Assembly: GCA_964635065.1 (NCBI GenBank)
Contig: CAZWMK010000007.1
Location: forward strand, 1 to 44,359
Source of the DNA: CAZWMK01 sp964635065
GTDB taxonomy: Bacteria; Pseudomonadota; Alphaproteobacteria; Sphingomonadales; Sphingomonadaceae
Direction: 5' to 3'
DNA: 44,359 nucleotides
This document shows positions 34,790 through 42,403 of this stretch, piece by piece; position 1 is the first letter of the stretch, and each line of letters begins with the position of its first letter. The notes beneath the pieces are model-generated. The model had not been told where the DNA came from. It saw nothing but the letters and a program-made list of their open reading frames with translations, and searched no databases. The position numbers and the translations under genes were made by a program.

Positions 34790-35484
34790 GACGGCCTTGT
34801 CGATTGGCGGCGCGGTTTGCGCGGAAGATGGCAGCAGGCCACCAGCCCGCCGGTGAAAAACCGGGTGATGTCATCGATGGCAGCCTCCATGCACCCGGCC
34901 GTTACGACATCGTCGGTGCGCGCATCGATCAGGCCGCGATCCTGCACCATGTAGGTCAGAGCCACCTCCATGAGATAGCTGGCGATATCGAGCTGTCGGC
35001 GATCCGGGATATGGAAATGCGTTTGCAGGACCTGCTTGAAACTGTCGGGAATTGACGACAGGCCACGCAGCGCCGGATGTACTTCCTTGCTGCTGTATAC
35101 ATTCATGCCACGCCCGCAGAGCCTGAGATAATTGCGCCAGCCTTCTCCCTCGTGGCTGATGAACCGGAGAAAAGGCCGGATGAATGCGCGGACGAAATCC
35201 TCGAAACAGGCATCGGGATCATTGATGGCAGCCTGCACACTGTCCTGGACATGCCCATGCCAGGCATCGTGACGATGGTTGACGACAGCCACGAACAACC
35301 GGTCCTTGCTGCCGAAATAATAAGCGATCAAGCCAAGATTGGCACCGGCTGCCTTGGCGATGTCGCGAACGCTGGCACCATTATAACCTTTTTCCGCGAA
35401 CACGCGTTCGGCCGCCAGCAGGATGGTCTGGCGCGTATCGAGCGGTTCAGGGACAATGGGGTCTGGCAGCATGACGGCTCGCAT
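34783..35484 (-). CDS. TetR family transcriptional regulator
   Basis: A 233-aa regulator. The helix-turn-helix is RQTILLAAERVFAEKGYNGASVRDIAKAAGANLGLIAYYFGSKDRLFVAVV (about 20-70), with YYFGSKDRL the recognition-helix end. The C-terminal domain (RPFLRFISHEGEGWRNYLRL, then a DUF1956/CerR-like part) would bind a ligand. The start may be 35484 or the ATG at 35472. It is divergent from the E1 alpha gene and next to enoyl-CoA hydratase, so it likely controls one of these blocks. The C-terminus is basic and proline-rich (PRKPRRQSTRPS). Confidence 0.9.
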   Translation of the reverse strand: MRAVMLPDPIVPEPLDTRQTILLAAERVFAEKGYNGASVRDIAKAAGANLGLIAYYFGSKDRLFVAVVNHRHDAWHGHVQDSVQAAINDPDACFEDFVRAFIRPFLRFISHEGEGWRNYLRLCGRGMNVYSSKEVHPALRGLSSIPDSFKQVLQTHFHIPDRRQLDIASYLMEVALTYMVQDRGLIDARTDDVVTAGCMEAAIDDITRFFTGGLVACCHLPRKPRRQSTRPSC

Positions 35485-35852
35485 GGTGAAGGCACAATCA
35501 GTGCGCCACCGGGCCGGGCATGGCAAGGATCGCATTGGTCAGACGAGCCTATGACTTTTGACAGGTTCAGTACACCCGCGCTAACTTTGCCTTGGCAAGC
35601 GCCAACGACACGCTAGCCTCTGTTCGCGCGTGCTTTTGTGATGGTCTTGCGGCTTGCAACTCAGGTACGGCACAGAACAAGAAATATGGGGGAGGTTGCC
35701 GGAAACATGCCGCTGGGTGCGACCATGCGTGCCGCCGCAGAGCCACACGACAAGACGCTGCCGGTCCGAACTTTCCCTGCCGATTCGCGACCATGGCTGC
35801 ACCCGCTGGTGCGCTGTGGCGCTATGCGCCTACACATCCTTGGGAGTAACAG
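35485..35852. other. 368-nt intergenic region between tetR and the E1 operon
   Basis: Holds a perfect -35 TTGACA (35558-35563) with a weak -10 TAACTT 18 nt further, on the plus strand. An inverted repeat TTGCC-TT-GGCAA lies at 35587-35598, just past the -10, in operator position. A GGGAGG-type ribosome-binding site (about 35689-35695) precedes a 49-codon open frame. The E1 leader would then be about 260 nt long. No RNA gene is recognised. Confidence 0.5.
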
Positions 35853-35856
35853 ATGA
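35707..35856 (+). CDS. Possible 49-aa leader ORF of the E1 operon
   Basis: A frame starting at ATG 35707 after GGAGG (11 nt upstream) ends in TGA at 35854-35856, overlapping the E1 alpha ATG as ATGA. The peptide (MPLGATMRAAAEPHD..., Arg- and Pro-rich) has no recognised family. The strong ribosome-binding site and the stop/start overlap suggest translational coupling, but chance is possible in GC-rich DNA. Confidence 0.25.
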   Translation: MPLGATMRAAAEPHDKTLPVRTFPADSRPWLHPLVRCGAMRLHILGSNR

Positions 35857-36854
35857 GTGACAGACTGAATGACCAGTCGGCGGAATTCTACCGCCGCATG
35901 TTGCGGATCCGCCACTTCGAAACGCGTGCCGAAGCCATGCATGCGGCAGGCGAAATTCCGGGCGCGCTTCATACCTATTCGGGGCAGGAAGCCTCAGGCG
36001 TCGGCACCTGTATGGCGCTCAGGACCGACGACTACATGCTGGGCACCCACCGTTCGCACGGCCACCCCATCGCAAAGGGCGCGAAGCTGCGCCCGCTGAT
36101 GGCCGAACTGCTGGCAAAAGTGACCGGCATCTGCAAGGGCAAGGGTGGATCGATGCACCTGTCCGACTTCTCGGTCGGCTCGCTGGGCGAAACCAGCATC
36201 GTCGGCTCCGGCCTTCCGGTCGCCACCGGGGCCGCGCTGGGTGCGAAGCTGCAGGGAAGCGATCGCGTGACCGTTGTGTTCTTCGGCGACGGCGCATCCA
36301 ACGAAGGCGCATTCCACGAAGCCTGCAATCTGGCGTCGATCTGGAAATTGCCGGTGATCTTCGTCTGCGAAAACAACCGCTACGCTGTCTCGACGCCCGC
36401 CTCTGCCTCGGTCTCGGTGCCCGACATCGCTGAACGCGCCAAGGGCTATTCAATGCCCGCCGAGATCGTCGATGGCCAGGATGTCGAACTGGTTTACGAA
36501 GCCGTATCGCGTGCTGTCGAACGCGCGCGGGGTGGTGGCGGCCCGACCTTCATCGAAACCAAGACCTACCGCTATAACGAGCATGCCGTGAACATGGGCC
36601 GCATCCTGCTCGACCGCGGACAGGAACTGGAAGACTGGAAAAAACGCGATCCGATCGCGCTGTACCGCGCCAAGATGATCGCGGGCGGCAAGACAGAGGC
36701 CGAGGTCGATGCCATCGAAGCCGAGGTGATTGCCGACGTCGAGGACGCCATCGCCTTTGCGCGCAGCAGCCCCTATCCGACGCAGGAAGAAGCGTTTGAC
36801 GACGTGTTCGCCGAACGCCTGCCGATTCCCGAATTCCTGACCGCGAACGCCTGA
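35853..36854 (+). CDS. ThDP-dependent dehydrogenase E1 component, alpha subunit
   Basis: A 333-aa E1 alpha subunit of the pyruvate/acetoin/branched-chain dehydrogenase family, which decarboxylates a 2-oxoacid or cleaves an acetoin-like ketone and passes the acyl group to lipoyl. Motifs: RIRHFETRAEAMH, GTHRSHGHPIAKG, KGKGGSMHL, and the ThDP motif GDGASNEGAFHEACNLASIWKLPVIFVCENN. GGGAG upstream supports the start. The acetoin-dehydrogenase (AcoA) type is most similar by eye, but the substrate cannot be fixed. First gene of a five-gene rightward operon. Confidence 0.93.
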   Translation: MSDRLNDQSAEFYRRMLRIRHFETRAEAMHAAGEIPGALHTYSGQEASGVGTCMALRTDDYMLGTHRSHGHPIAKGAKLRPLMAELLAKVTGICKGKGGSMHLSDFSVGSLGETSIVGSGLPVATGAALGAKLQGSDRVTVVFFGDGASNEGAFHEACNLASIWKLPVIFVCENNRYAVSTPASASVSVPDIAERAKGYSMPAEIVDGQDVELVYEAVSRAVERARGGGGPTFIETKTYRYNEHAVNMGRILLDRGQELEDWKKRDPIALYRAKMIAGGKTEAEVDAIEAEVIADVEDAIAFARSSPYPTQEEAFDDVFAERLPIPEFLTANA

Positions 36855-36868
36855 GGGACACGAAAACA

Positions 36869-37855
36869 ATGGCAAAAATCACATTTCTGGAAGCGATCCG
36901 TCAGGCCCAGTTCGAGGAAATGAAGCGCGATTCCAGCGTTTTCATCATGGGCGAAGACATCGTCTGCAACGTGTTCGGCACCACCACCGATTTCGTTGAA
37001 AACTTCGGCAAGGAACGCGTGCGCGACACGCCGATCTCGGAAAACGGCTTCGTCGGCGCTGCTGCCGGCGCCGCCATGGTCGGCACCCGTCCGATTGCCG
37101 ACGTGACGCTGTCATCGTTCCTCTATCCGGCGATGGACCAGATCGTCAGCATGATCGCGAAATCGCGCTATATCTATGGCGGTCAGGCCAGCCTGCCGCT
37201 CGTCGTCCGCAGCTGCATGTTCTACGCCAATGCCAACGCGGCACAGCACAGCGACCGGCCCTATCCGATGCTGATGAACATGCCGGGCCTGAAGATCATC
37301 GCACCATCCGGCCCGCGCGACATGAAGGGCCTGCTGAAGGCCGCGATCCGCGATAACGACCCCGTTTTCAGCTTTGAAGACGCGACGCTGTGGAACGTGA
37401 AGGAAGAAGTGCCCGACGATCCCGACTTCATCATCCCGCTCGGCAAGGCCGAAGTGAAGCGCGAAGGCAGCGACATCACCATCGTCGCCATTGCCGGTGC
37501 CGTGCAGCTTGCGCTGGCCGCTGCCAAGGATCTGGCCGCCGAGGGCATCAGCTGTGAAGTCGTCGACCCGCGTTCGCTTGTTCCGCTCGACCATGCGACG
37601 ATCCTTGCATCGGTGCGCAAGACCGGCCGCGCCATTGCGGTCGACCCGGCGCACAAGACCTGCAGCGCCGCGAGCGAAATTGCGGCCACCATCGCGGAAG
37701 AGGCTTTCGAGCATCTGCGCGCGCCGGTGCTGCGCGTCACCACACCCGATACCCACATGCCGTTCAGCCCGGCGATTGAAAAGGCGCTTTACCCCAGCAA
37801 GGACCGCATCAAGGATGCCGTCCGCAGGCTGGTGAAAGCACCAGTGGCTGCCTGA
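36869..37855 (+). CDS. ThDP-dependent dehydrogenase E1 component, beta subunit
   Basis: A 328-aa E1 beta subunit, partner of the preceding gene (14-nt gap). Motifs: FIMGEDIVCNVFGTT, DTPISENGFVGAAAGAAMVGTRPIADV, SRYIYGGQASLPLVVRSC and the C-terminal ITIVAIAGAVQLALAAAKDL ... EVVDPRSLVPLD, matching PdhB/AcoB. It completes the alpha2-beta2 E1 and contributes to the ThDP site between subunits. Confidence 0.94.
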   Translation: MAKITFLEAIRQAQFEEMKRDSSVFIMGEDIVCNVFGTTTDFVENFGKERVRDTPISENGFVGAAAGAAMVGTRPIADVTLSSFLYPAMDQIVSMIAKSRYIYGGQASLPLVVRSCMFYANANAAQHSDRPYPMLMNMPGLKIIAPSGPRDMKGLLKAAIRDNDPVFSFEDATLWNVKEEVPDDPDFIIPLGKAEVKREGSDITIVAIAGAVQLALAAAKDLAAEGISCEVVDPRSLVPLDHATILASVRKTGRAIAVDPAHKTCSAASEIAATIAEEAFEHLRAPVLRVTTPDTHMPFSPAIEKALYPSKDRIKDAVRRLVKAPVAA

Positions 37856-37869
37856 GGAGCATAACAAAA

Positions 37870-38112
37870 ATGGCAATTACCGATGTACTGCTGCCGCAAT
37901 ATGGCATGGGCATGCAGGATGGCGACATCACCAAGTGGCTGAAGGCGGTCGGCGACAGCGTTACCGAAGGCGAGGCGCTGGTCGAGGTCGAAGCGGCGAA
38001 AACGACGGTCGAAGTGCCGGCGCCGGTCAGTGGCACGCTCGTCGAAATCCTCGCACCCGAAGGTGAAACCGTCGAAGTCCGCACCGTGATCGCGCGGATC
38101 GAGACCGCCTGA
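37870..38112 (+). CDS. Free-standing lipoyl/biotinyl domain protein
   Basis: An 80-aa single lipoyl domain: LLPQYGMGMQDGDITKWLKAVGDSV, then EVEAAKTTVEVPAPVSGTL with the likely lipoylated lysine Lys45 at the hairpin tip, and the closing VEVRTVIARIETA. The usual E.DK motif is AAK here. Unlike normal E2 proteins there is no peripheral-subunit-binding or acyltransferase domain, so the protein would act as a mobile carrier, as GcvH does. No E2 core or E3 dihydrolipoamide dehydrogenase is in the window. GAGG upstream supports the start. Confidence 0.88.
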   Translation: MAITDVLLPQYGMGMQDGDITKWLKAVGDSVTEGEALVEVEAAKTTVEVPAPVSGTLVEILAPEGETVEVRTVIARIETA

Positions 38113-38134
38113 CATCACCATCATGGCACTGCAG

Positions 38135-38165
38135 CGGCGAGGCTTTCACCCGGAAAGTCTCGCCG
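38135..38165 (+). other. Stable intercistronic hairpin before the aldehyde dehydrogenase
   Basis: A 13-bp stem with one G-U pair, CGGCGAGGCTTTC (38135-38147) with GAAAGTCTCGCCG (38153-38165), closes a 5-nt loop ACCCG. No T tract follows, so it is not a normal terminator. It may protect or process the E1-lipoyl transcript, or act as a Rho-related or translational control element. Confidence 0.6.
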
Positions 38166-38205
38166 CCCTTGCGACTGCAAGATAAATGACCCTGGGGAGA
38201 CTTCA

Positions 38206-39699
38206 ATGACCCTGCACCAACCCATGTCGTCGGTTTCGGCCTTTCTGGCCCGCGAACATCGCAACCTGATCGGCGACCAGTGGCTGCCCGCACAATCGGG
38301 CGGCACGATCGACGTCTTCGACCCCGCCACCGGCCAGGTGATCGCCAAAGCCCCCGATGGCGGCGCGGCCGACATCGACATGGCGGTGAAAGCCGCCCGC
38401 AACAGCTTCGACAGCCGGGCATGGCGCGGGCTTTCCGGCGACCAGCGCAGCAAGATCATGTGGCGCCTTGCCGAACTGATCGAAGCCAATGCCGAAGAAT
38501 TCGCGCATATCGACGTCATCAACAACGGCATGCCGATTGCCTTTGCCAACTGGATGGTCGCCAATTCGTCGGAATGGCTGCGCTATTATGCCGGCCTGAC
38601 CAGCAAGATCTTCGGTCGCAACACATCGGGCGCCATGTCGGGCAACGGCCAGGAATTCCACGCCTATACCGCATCCGAGCCGGTCGGCGTCGCCGCCCTC
38701 ATCGTACCGTGGAACGGCCCTTTGGGCACCACGGTCATCAAACTGGCCCCTGCGCTTGCCGCCGGTTGTTCGGTCGTGATCAAGCCTGCGGAAAACACGC
38801 CGCTGTCGGCCTTCCGCCTTGGCGAACTCGCGCTGGAAGCGGGCGTCCCGGCCGGCGTCATCAACATCGTCAACGGCTATGGGGCGACGGCCGGTCAGGC
38901 GCTGGCCGAACATCCGCTGGTCGACAAGATTTCCTTCACCGGATCGACCGAAGTCGGCAAGCACATCGTGCGCACCGCCTCGGGCAATCTCAAACGCGTC
39001 ACGCTCGAACTCGGCGGCAAGTCACCGCTCATCGTTTTTGACGACGCCGACATGGAACTGGCCATTCCCGGTGCCGCCATGGGCATTTTTGCCAACACCG
39101 GCCAGGTCTGCTTCGCCGGATCACGGCTGTTCGTACAGAAAAAATCATTCGACAAGGTCGTCGCCGGCATCACCGACTTTGCCCAAAACCTCAAGATCGG
39201 CAGCGGCTTCGATCCCGAAACCCTGGTCGGCCCGCTGATTTCGGCCAAACAGCATCAGCGCGTCACCGATTATATGGAACTTGGCCGCAAGGAAGGTGCC
39301 GAAGTGGTCACGGGCGGCCAGGCACTGCCGGGCAGCGGCTATTTCGTGCAGCCCACCGTCTTTGCCAATGTGAACGCCAGCATGCGCATCGTGCAGGAAG
39401 AAATCTTCGGTCCGGTCCTCGTCGCCACCCCCATCGACGACATCGACGATATCGTGGCCGCTGCCAACGATACGCGCTACGGCCTTGGTTCCGGTATCTT
39501 CACCACCGACGTCAATAAGGCACACCGCGTTGCCAGCCGTCTGCAGGCTGGCAACGTCTGGATCAACTGCTATGGCGTGATGCACCCCACCATGCCGTTC
39601 GGCGGCTTCAAGGAATCGGGCTGGGGCCGCGAAATGGGCAGCGAAGGTCTCGATGCCTTCCTTGAAAAGAAATCAGTGTTCATCCAGCTGCGCAACTGA
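38206..39699 (+). CDS. NAD(P)-dependent aldehyde dehydrogenase
   Basis: A 497-aa aldehyde dehydrogenase, oxidising an aldehyde to a carboxylic acid. Catalytic residues are visible: Asn170 in IVPWNGP, Glu268 in VTLELGGKSP and nucleophile Cys302 in FANTGQVCFAGSR. The cofactor segment SFTGSTEVGKHI is intact, and the C-terminus PFGGFKESGWGREMGSEGLDAFLE is typical. GGGGAG lies upstream of ATG 38206. In this context it could handle the aldehyde formed by the ThDP enzymes. Confidence 0.96.
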   Translation: MTLHQPMSSVSAFLAREHRNLIGDQWLPAQSGGTIDVFDPATGQVIAKAPDGGAADIDMAVKAARNSFDSRAWRGLSGDQRSKIMWRLAELIEANAEEFAHIDVINNGMPIAFANWMVANSSEWLRYYAGLTSKIFGRNTSGAMSGNGQEFHAYTASEPVGVAALIVPWNGPLGTTVIKLAPALAAGCSVVIKPAENTPLSAFRLGELALEAGVPAGVINIVNGYGATAGQALAEHPLVDKISFTGSTEVGKHIVRTASGNLKRVTLELGGKSPLIVFDDADMELAIPGAAMGIFANTGQVCFAGSRLFVQKKSFDKVVAGITDFAQNLKIGSGFDPETLVGPLISAKQHQRVTDYMELGRKEGAEVVTGGQALPGSGYFVQPTVFANVNASMRIVQEEIFGPVLVATPIDDIDDIVAAANDTRYGLGSGIFTTDVNKAHRVASRLQAGNVWINCYGVMHPTMPFGGFKESGWGREMGSEGLDAFLEKKSVFIQLRN

Positions 39700-39736
39700 A
39701 TCCGGTTGCGATAATTTATACATTTGTCAGACTGAC

Positions 39737-39768
39737 CGCGCCCGCCTGTCATCGACACGGCGGGCGCG
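39737..39768 (+). terminator. Terminator/attenuator-like hairpin after the aldehyde dehydrogenase
   Basis: CGCGCCCGCC (39737-39746) pairs with GGCGGGCGCG (39759-39768), with an inner TGTC/GACA pair and a one-base bulge. A short T-rich run (ATTTCCTT) follows. It may reduce read-through into the NTF2-like gene and is only 22 nt before that gene's start. Confidence 0.5.
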
Positions 39769-39790
39769 ATTTCCTTGGGAGGAGTTCCAC

Positions 39791-40267
39791 ATGAGCGATT
39801 CGATCGAGGCGAAGATCCAGCGCCTGCAAGACATCGAAGACATCAAGACACTGCGCTACAAATACAGCTATGGCGCCAACATCATCGACGGGAAGTCCGG
39901 CGATCTCAAGGCCTTTGCCGCGCTCTTCGCCGAAGATGGCCGCTTTGACGTCGGCATGGGTGCGGCAGTCGGACCTGCCGCCATCGAAGCGATGATGAAG
40001 GAAATCACGACGCAGTGGCACACCGCCATGCATTACATGATCAATCCCGTCATTGAGCTGAAGGGCGACCGCGCCGACGGCAAGTTCACAGGTCTGTTCG
40101 CCTTCACCAAGGCGCTGCAGGCGGCACCGATCTGGATTTCCAACATCTATACCGACAGCTATGTCCGCACGGCTCAGGGCTGGCGTTTCCAGTCGGTCGA
40201 AATCCAGACCACCTTCGCCGATCCCGCCTTTTTCGCAGGCTATGCCGACAAGCTGGTCGACGCATGA
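39791..40267 (+). CDS. SnoaL/NTF2-like family protein
   Basis: A 158-aa cone-shaped alpha+beta (NTF2-like) protein: IQRLQDIEDIKTLRYKYSYGANII, FAALFAEDGRFDVG, a central ATTQWHTAMHYMINPVIEL-like strand, and the C-terminal WRFQSVEIQTTF. Members include SnoaL-type cyclases, ketosteroid isomerase-like enzymes and subunits of ring-hydroxylating dioxygenases; its reaction here is unknown. GGAGGAG precedes the ATG. It is the last gene of the E1 operon and converges on a small monooxygenase-like gene over a shared hairpin. Confidence 0.87.
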   Translation: MSDSIEAKIQRLQDIEDIKTLRYKYSYGANIIDGKSGDLKAFAALFAEDGRFDVGMGAAVGPAAIEAMMKEITTQWHTAMHYMINPVIELKGDRADGKFTGLFAFTKALQAAPIWISNIYTDSYVRTAQGWRFQSVEIQTTFADPAFFAGYADKLVDA

Positions 40268-40291
40268 TCGCCGCACTGCGCGCTGCATAAA

Positions 40292-40321
40292 AAACGGGCG
40301 CTCCCGTCGGGGCGCCCGTTT
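40292..40321. terminator. Bidirectional intrinsic terminator
   Basis: AAACGGGCGC (40292-40301) and GCGCCCGTTT (40312-40321) form a perfect 10-bp stem with a GC-rich loop. A runs on the left and a T run (TTTCAATT) on the right let it serve both the NTF2-like gene (plus) and the antibiotic-monooxygenase-like gene (minus). Confidence 0.85.
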
Positions 40322-40350
40322 CAATTCATAGACCGCGCAAGCGCCCGGTC

Positions 40351-40665
40351 TTACATGTCTGGGCCCTTGACCTCGCCAACGCTCGAAACCTCGAACTGCT
40401 TGTTGGCCGCGCCCAAGAGGCGCAGCTTGCCGATGGCCGCCACGAATTCAGCAACATGCGCCGTCTTCAGATGCGCCTGGAGATCTTCTTCACTGTCCCA
40501 CCATTCGGCGATCTGGAAGCGGCCCGGCGTCAGATTGTCGACGGCGAAGGAATAATGGCGGCAACCCTTTTCGCTCAGCGTCCTGGTGCAGATATCCTTG
40601 GTCAGTTCCAGCGCCTTGGGCATGTCGTCGGGATGAAAATCGATCGTGGCGACGATAACGAGCAT
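40351..40665 (-). CDS. Antibiotic biosynthesis monooxygenase (ABM) domain protein
   Basis: A 104-aa dimeric alpha/beta-barrel protein: LVIVATIDFHPDDMPKALELTKDICTRTLSEKGCRHYSFAVDN, then RFQIAEWWDSEEDLQAHLKTAHVAEFVAAI, the ABM (PF03992-type) signature. Relatives act as quinol monooxygenases or heme-degrading enzymes; the substrate is unknown. ATG 40665 follows AAGGAGAGG, a strong ribosome-binding site. It is divergent from nth. Confidence 0.85.
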   Translation of the reverse strand: MLVIVATIDFHPDDMPKALELTKDICTRTLSEKGCRHYSFAVDNLTPGRFQIAEWWDSEEDLQAHLKTAHVAEFVAAIGKLRLLGAANKQFEVSSVGEVKGPDM

Positions 40666-40772
40666 GGCAATCCTCTCCTTTTTGTTGCGGCCACAAGGCG
40701 ACACAGCCCGGCCCGGAAGTCAAGCATCAAGCCGTCTTTTTGCAGCGCCCGCAATCGTCTAGCACTGTATCC

Positions 40773-41531
40773 ATGAAACGCGCCGACATCGAAACCTTCT
40801 TCGCCCGCCTCGCGGCCGCCAACCCCGCGCCCGAGACCGAGTTGCAATATGTCAACACCTACACGCTGCTCGTCGCCGTCGTGCTGTCGGCCCAGGCCAC
40901 CGATGTCGGCGTCAACAAGGCAACAAGGCGCCTCTTCGAAACCGTGACGACCCCCGAAGCCATGGTGGCGCTTGGACTGGACGGGCTCAAGGCCCACATC
41001 AAGACCATCGGCCTGTTCAACACGAAAGCGGTCAATGTCATCGCCCTCAGCGAACAGCTGATCCGCGATCATGGCAGCGAAGTCCCGCGTGACCGCGCAG
41101 CGCTCGAAGCGTTGCCGGGCGTCGGACGCAAGACGGCCAATGTCGTCCTCAACATCGCATTCGGCGAAGAAACCTGCGCCGTCGACACCCATATCTTTCG
41201 CGTTGCCAACCGCACCGGCCTTGCGCCGGGCAAGACAGTGCGCGCCGTCGAAGACAAGCTCATGAAGGTCATCCCGAAACCCTATCGCCGCCACGCCCAT
41301 CACTGGCTCATCCTGCATGGCCGCTATATCTGCATGGCACGCAGTCCGCGGTGTTTCGACTGTCCGGTTTACGATCTTTGCGCCTGGCCGACGAAAGTTC
41401 AGCCCGCGTTCAAGGAAGGTGCTTTATCTGGATCGCAGGTCGATGTAGCGTTGCCGAAAGCCCCGCCACCCCGGCGCAAGGCTCCTGCCGCCATGCCGCG
41501 CGGCAAGAGCGTCCGTCGCACGAGGAGTTAG
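40773..41531 (+). CDS. nth: Endonuclease III
   Basis: A DNA glycosylase/AP lyase that removes oxidised pyrimidines in base-excision repair. Catalytic Lys120 (in the helix-hairpin-helix LPGVGRKTAN) and Asp138 (VDTHIFR) match the Escherichia coli residue numbers exactly. The [4Fe-4S] cluster cysteines are Cys187, Cys194, Cys197 and Cys203. A basic, proline-rich C-terminal extension of about 45 residues (PPPRRKAPAAMPRGKSVRRTRS) goes beyond the usual 211 aa; its role is unknown. Start ATG 40773 matches the family. Confidence 0.97.
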   Translation: MKRADIETFFARLAAANPAPETELQYVNTYTLLVAVVLSAQATDVGVNKATRRLFETVTTPEAMVALGLDGLKAHIKTIGLFNTKAVNVIALSEQLIRDHGSEVPRDRAALEALPGVGRKTANVVLNIAFGEETCAVDTHIFRVANRTGLAPGKTVRAVEDKLMKVIPKPYRRHAHHWLILHGRYICMARSPRCFDCPVYDLCAWPTKVQPAFKEGALSGSQVDVALPKAPPPRRKAPAAMPRGKSVRRTRS

Positions 41532-41602
41532 GCAGGGTCCTGCCGAAGCCATGGGCGCCTGGTCGGGAAAGATGGCGTCCAAGAAACGAGGGAGAATCGC
41601 GC

Positions 41603-42025
41603 ATGACAACATCACAAACCCGCCGCGTCCCGTCGATGCTGGCTCTGGCTCTGCTGCCGCTGGCTATCGCTGGCTGCACCGCCACGGAAAAACCGGCCGA
41701 GCCGGCGGCCGCGCCGCAAAGCGCCAGCGCTGCGGCCAAGGATTGCCTGTCGATCGCCACGATCCGGGAATCGCGCGTGATCGACGACCAGACGATCGAC
41801 TTCATCACGACGGGTGGAAAAATCTATCGCAACACCCTGCCGCACAAATGTTCAAGCCTCGGTTTCGAAAAAGCCTTTACCTACGCGACATCGCTTTCAC
41901 AGCTTTGCTCGACCGACATCATCACCGTGCTGCACAGCACAGGCGGCAGCATGATGCGCGGCGCCAGCTGCGGCCTCGGCAAATTCGTTCCCTACACGCC
42001 GCCGCCCAAAACGGAACAAAAATAA
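41603..42025 (+). CDS. Putative lipoprotein (DUF6491-like)
   Basis: A 140-aa secreted lipoprotein: signal segment with basic start, hydrophobic LALALLPLAIAG and lipidated Cys25 (lipobox IAGC). The mature part has DCLSIATIRESRVIDDQTIDFITTGGKIYRNTLPHKCSSLG, a pattern I associate with the DUF6491 family, with four later Cys residues that could form disulfides. Function unknown. The true start follows GGGAG; the frame reaches back into nth. Confidence 0.8.
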   Translation: MTTSQTRRVPSMLALALLPLAIAGCTATEKPAEPAAAPQSASAAAKDCLSIATIRESRVIDDQTIDFITTGGKIYRNTLPHKCSSLGFEKAFTYATSLSQLCSTDIITVLHSTGGSMMRGASCGLGKFVPYTPPPKTEQK

Positions 42026-42074
42026 GGTTTTTACGCTGGCGCGTGAACACAGGCTTTGTTAAGCGAGTGTCCAC

Positions 42075-42151
<77 letters not shown>

Positions 42152-42403
42152 GTTTTTCAGACATTTAGAGAGAAGTTTCGAGAGCCATTCCCGACCGGGG
42201 AAACGGCAGGGGAACTCTTGCTGCTTCTTCACACGGGTGGGGTCGCAGGTTCAATCACTGCCGCGCCCTGCATAATTCAAGCACTTAGCTGGGATTATGG
42301 GTCGCCACTTCCGGTCGGGGGGTAGAGAGGGGTAGAGCGCGCTATACACAGCTCGACCCTCTATCGCTATTGCCCGTAAGTGCCGGGGGTGCATAATTGG
42401 GCT
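42152..42403. other. Gene-free junction downstream of tRNA-Arg
   Basis: About 250 nt with no supported gene. It includes a T-arm-like piece, GCAGGTTCAATCACTGC (about 42247-42263), that could be a decayed tRNA 3' fragment, and two copies of GCATAATT (about 42270 and 42391). No integrase or clear att repeat of the tRNA-Arg end was found here. Confidence 0.4.
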
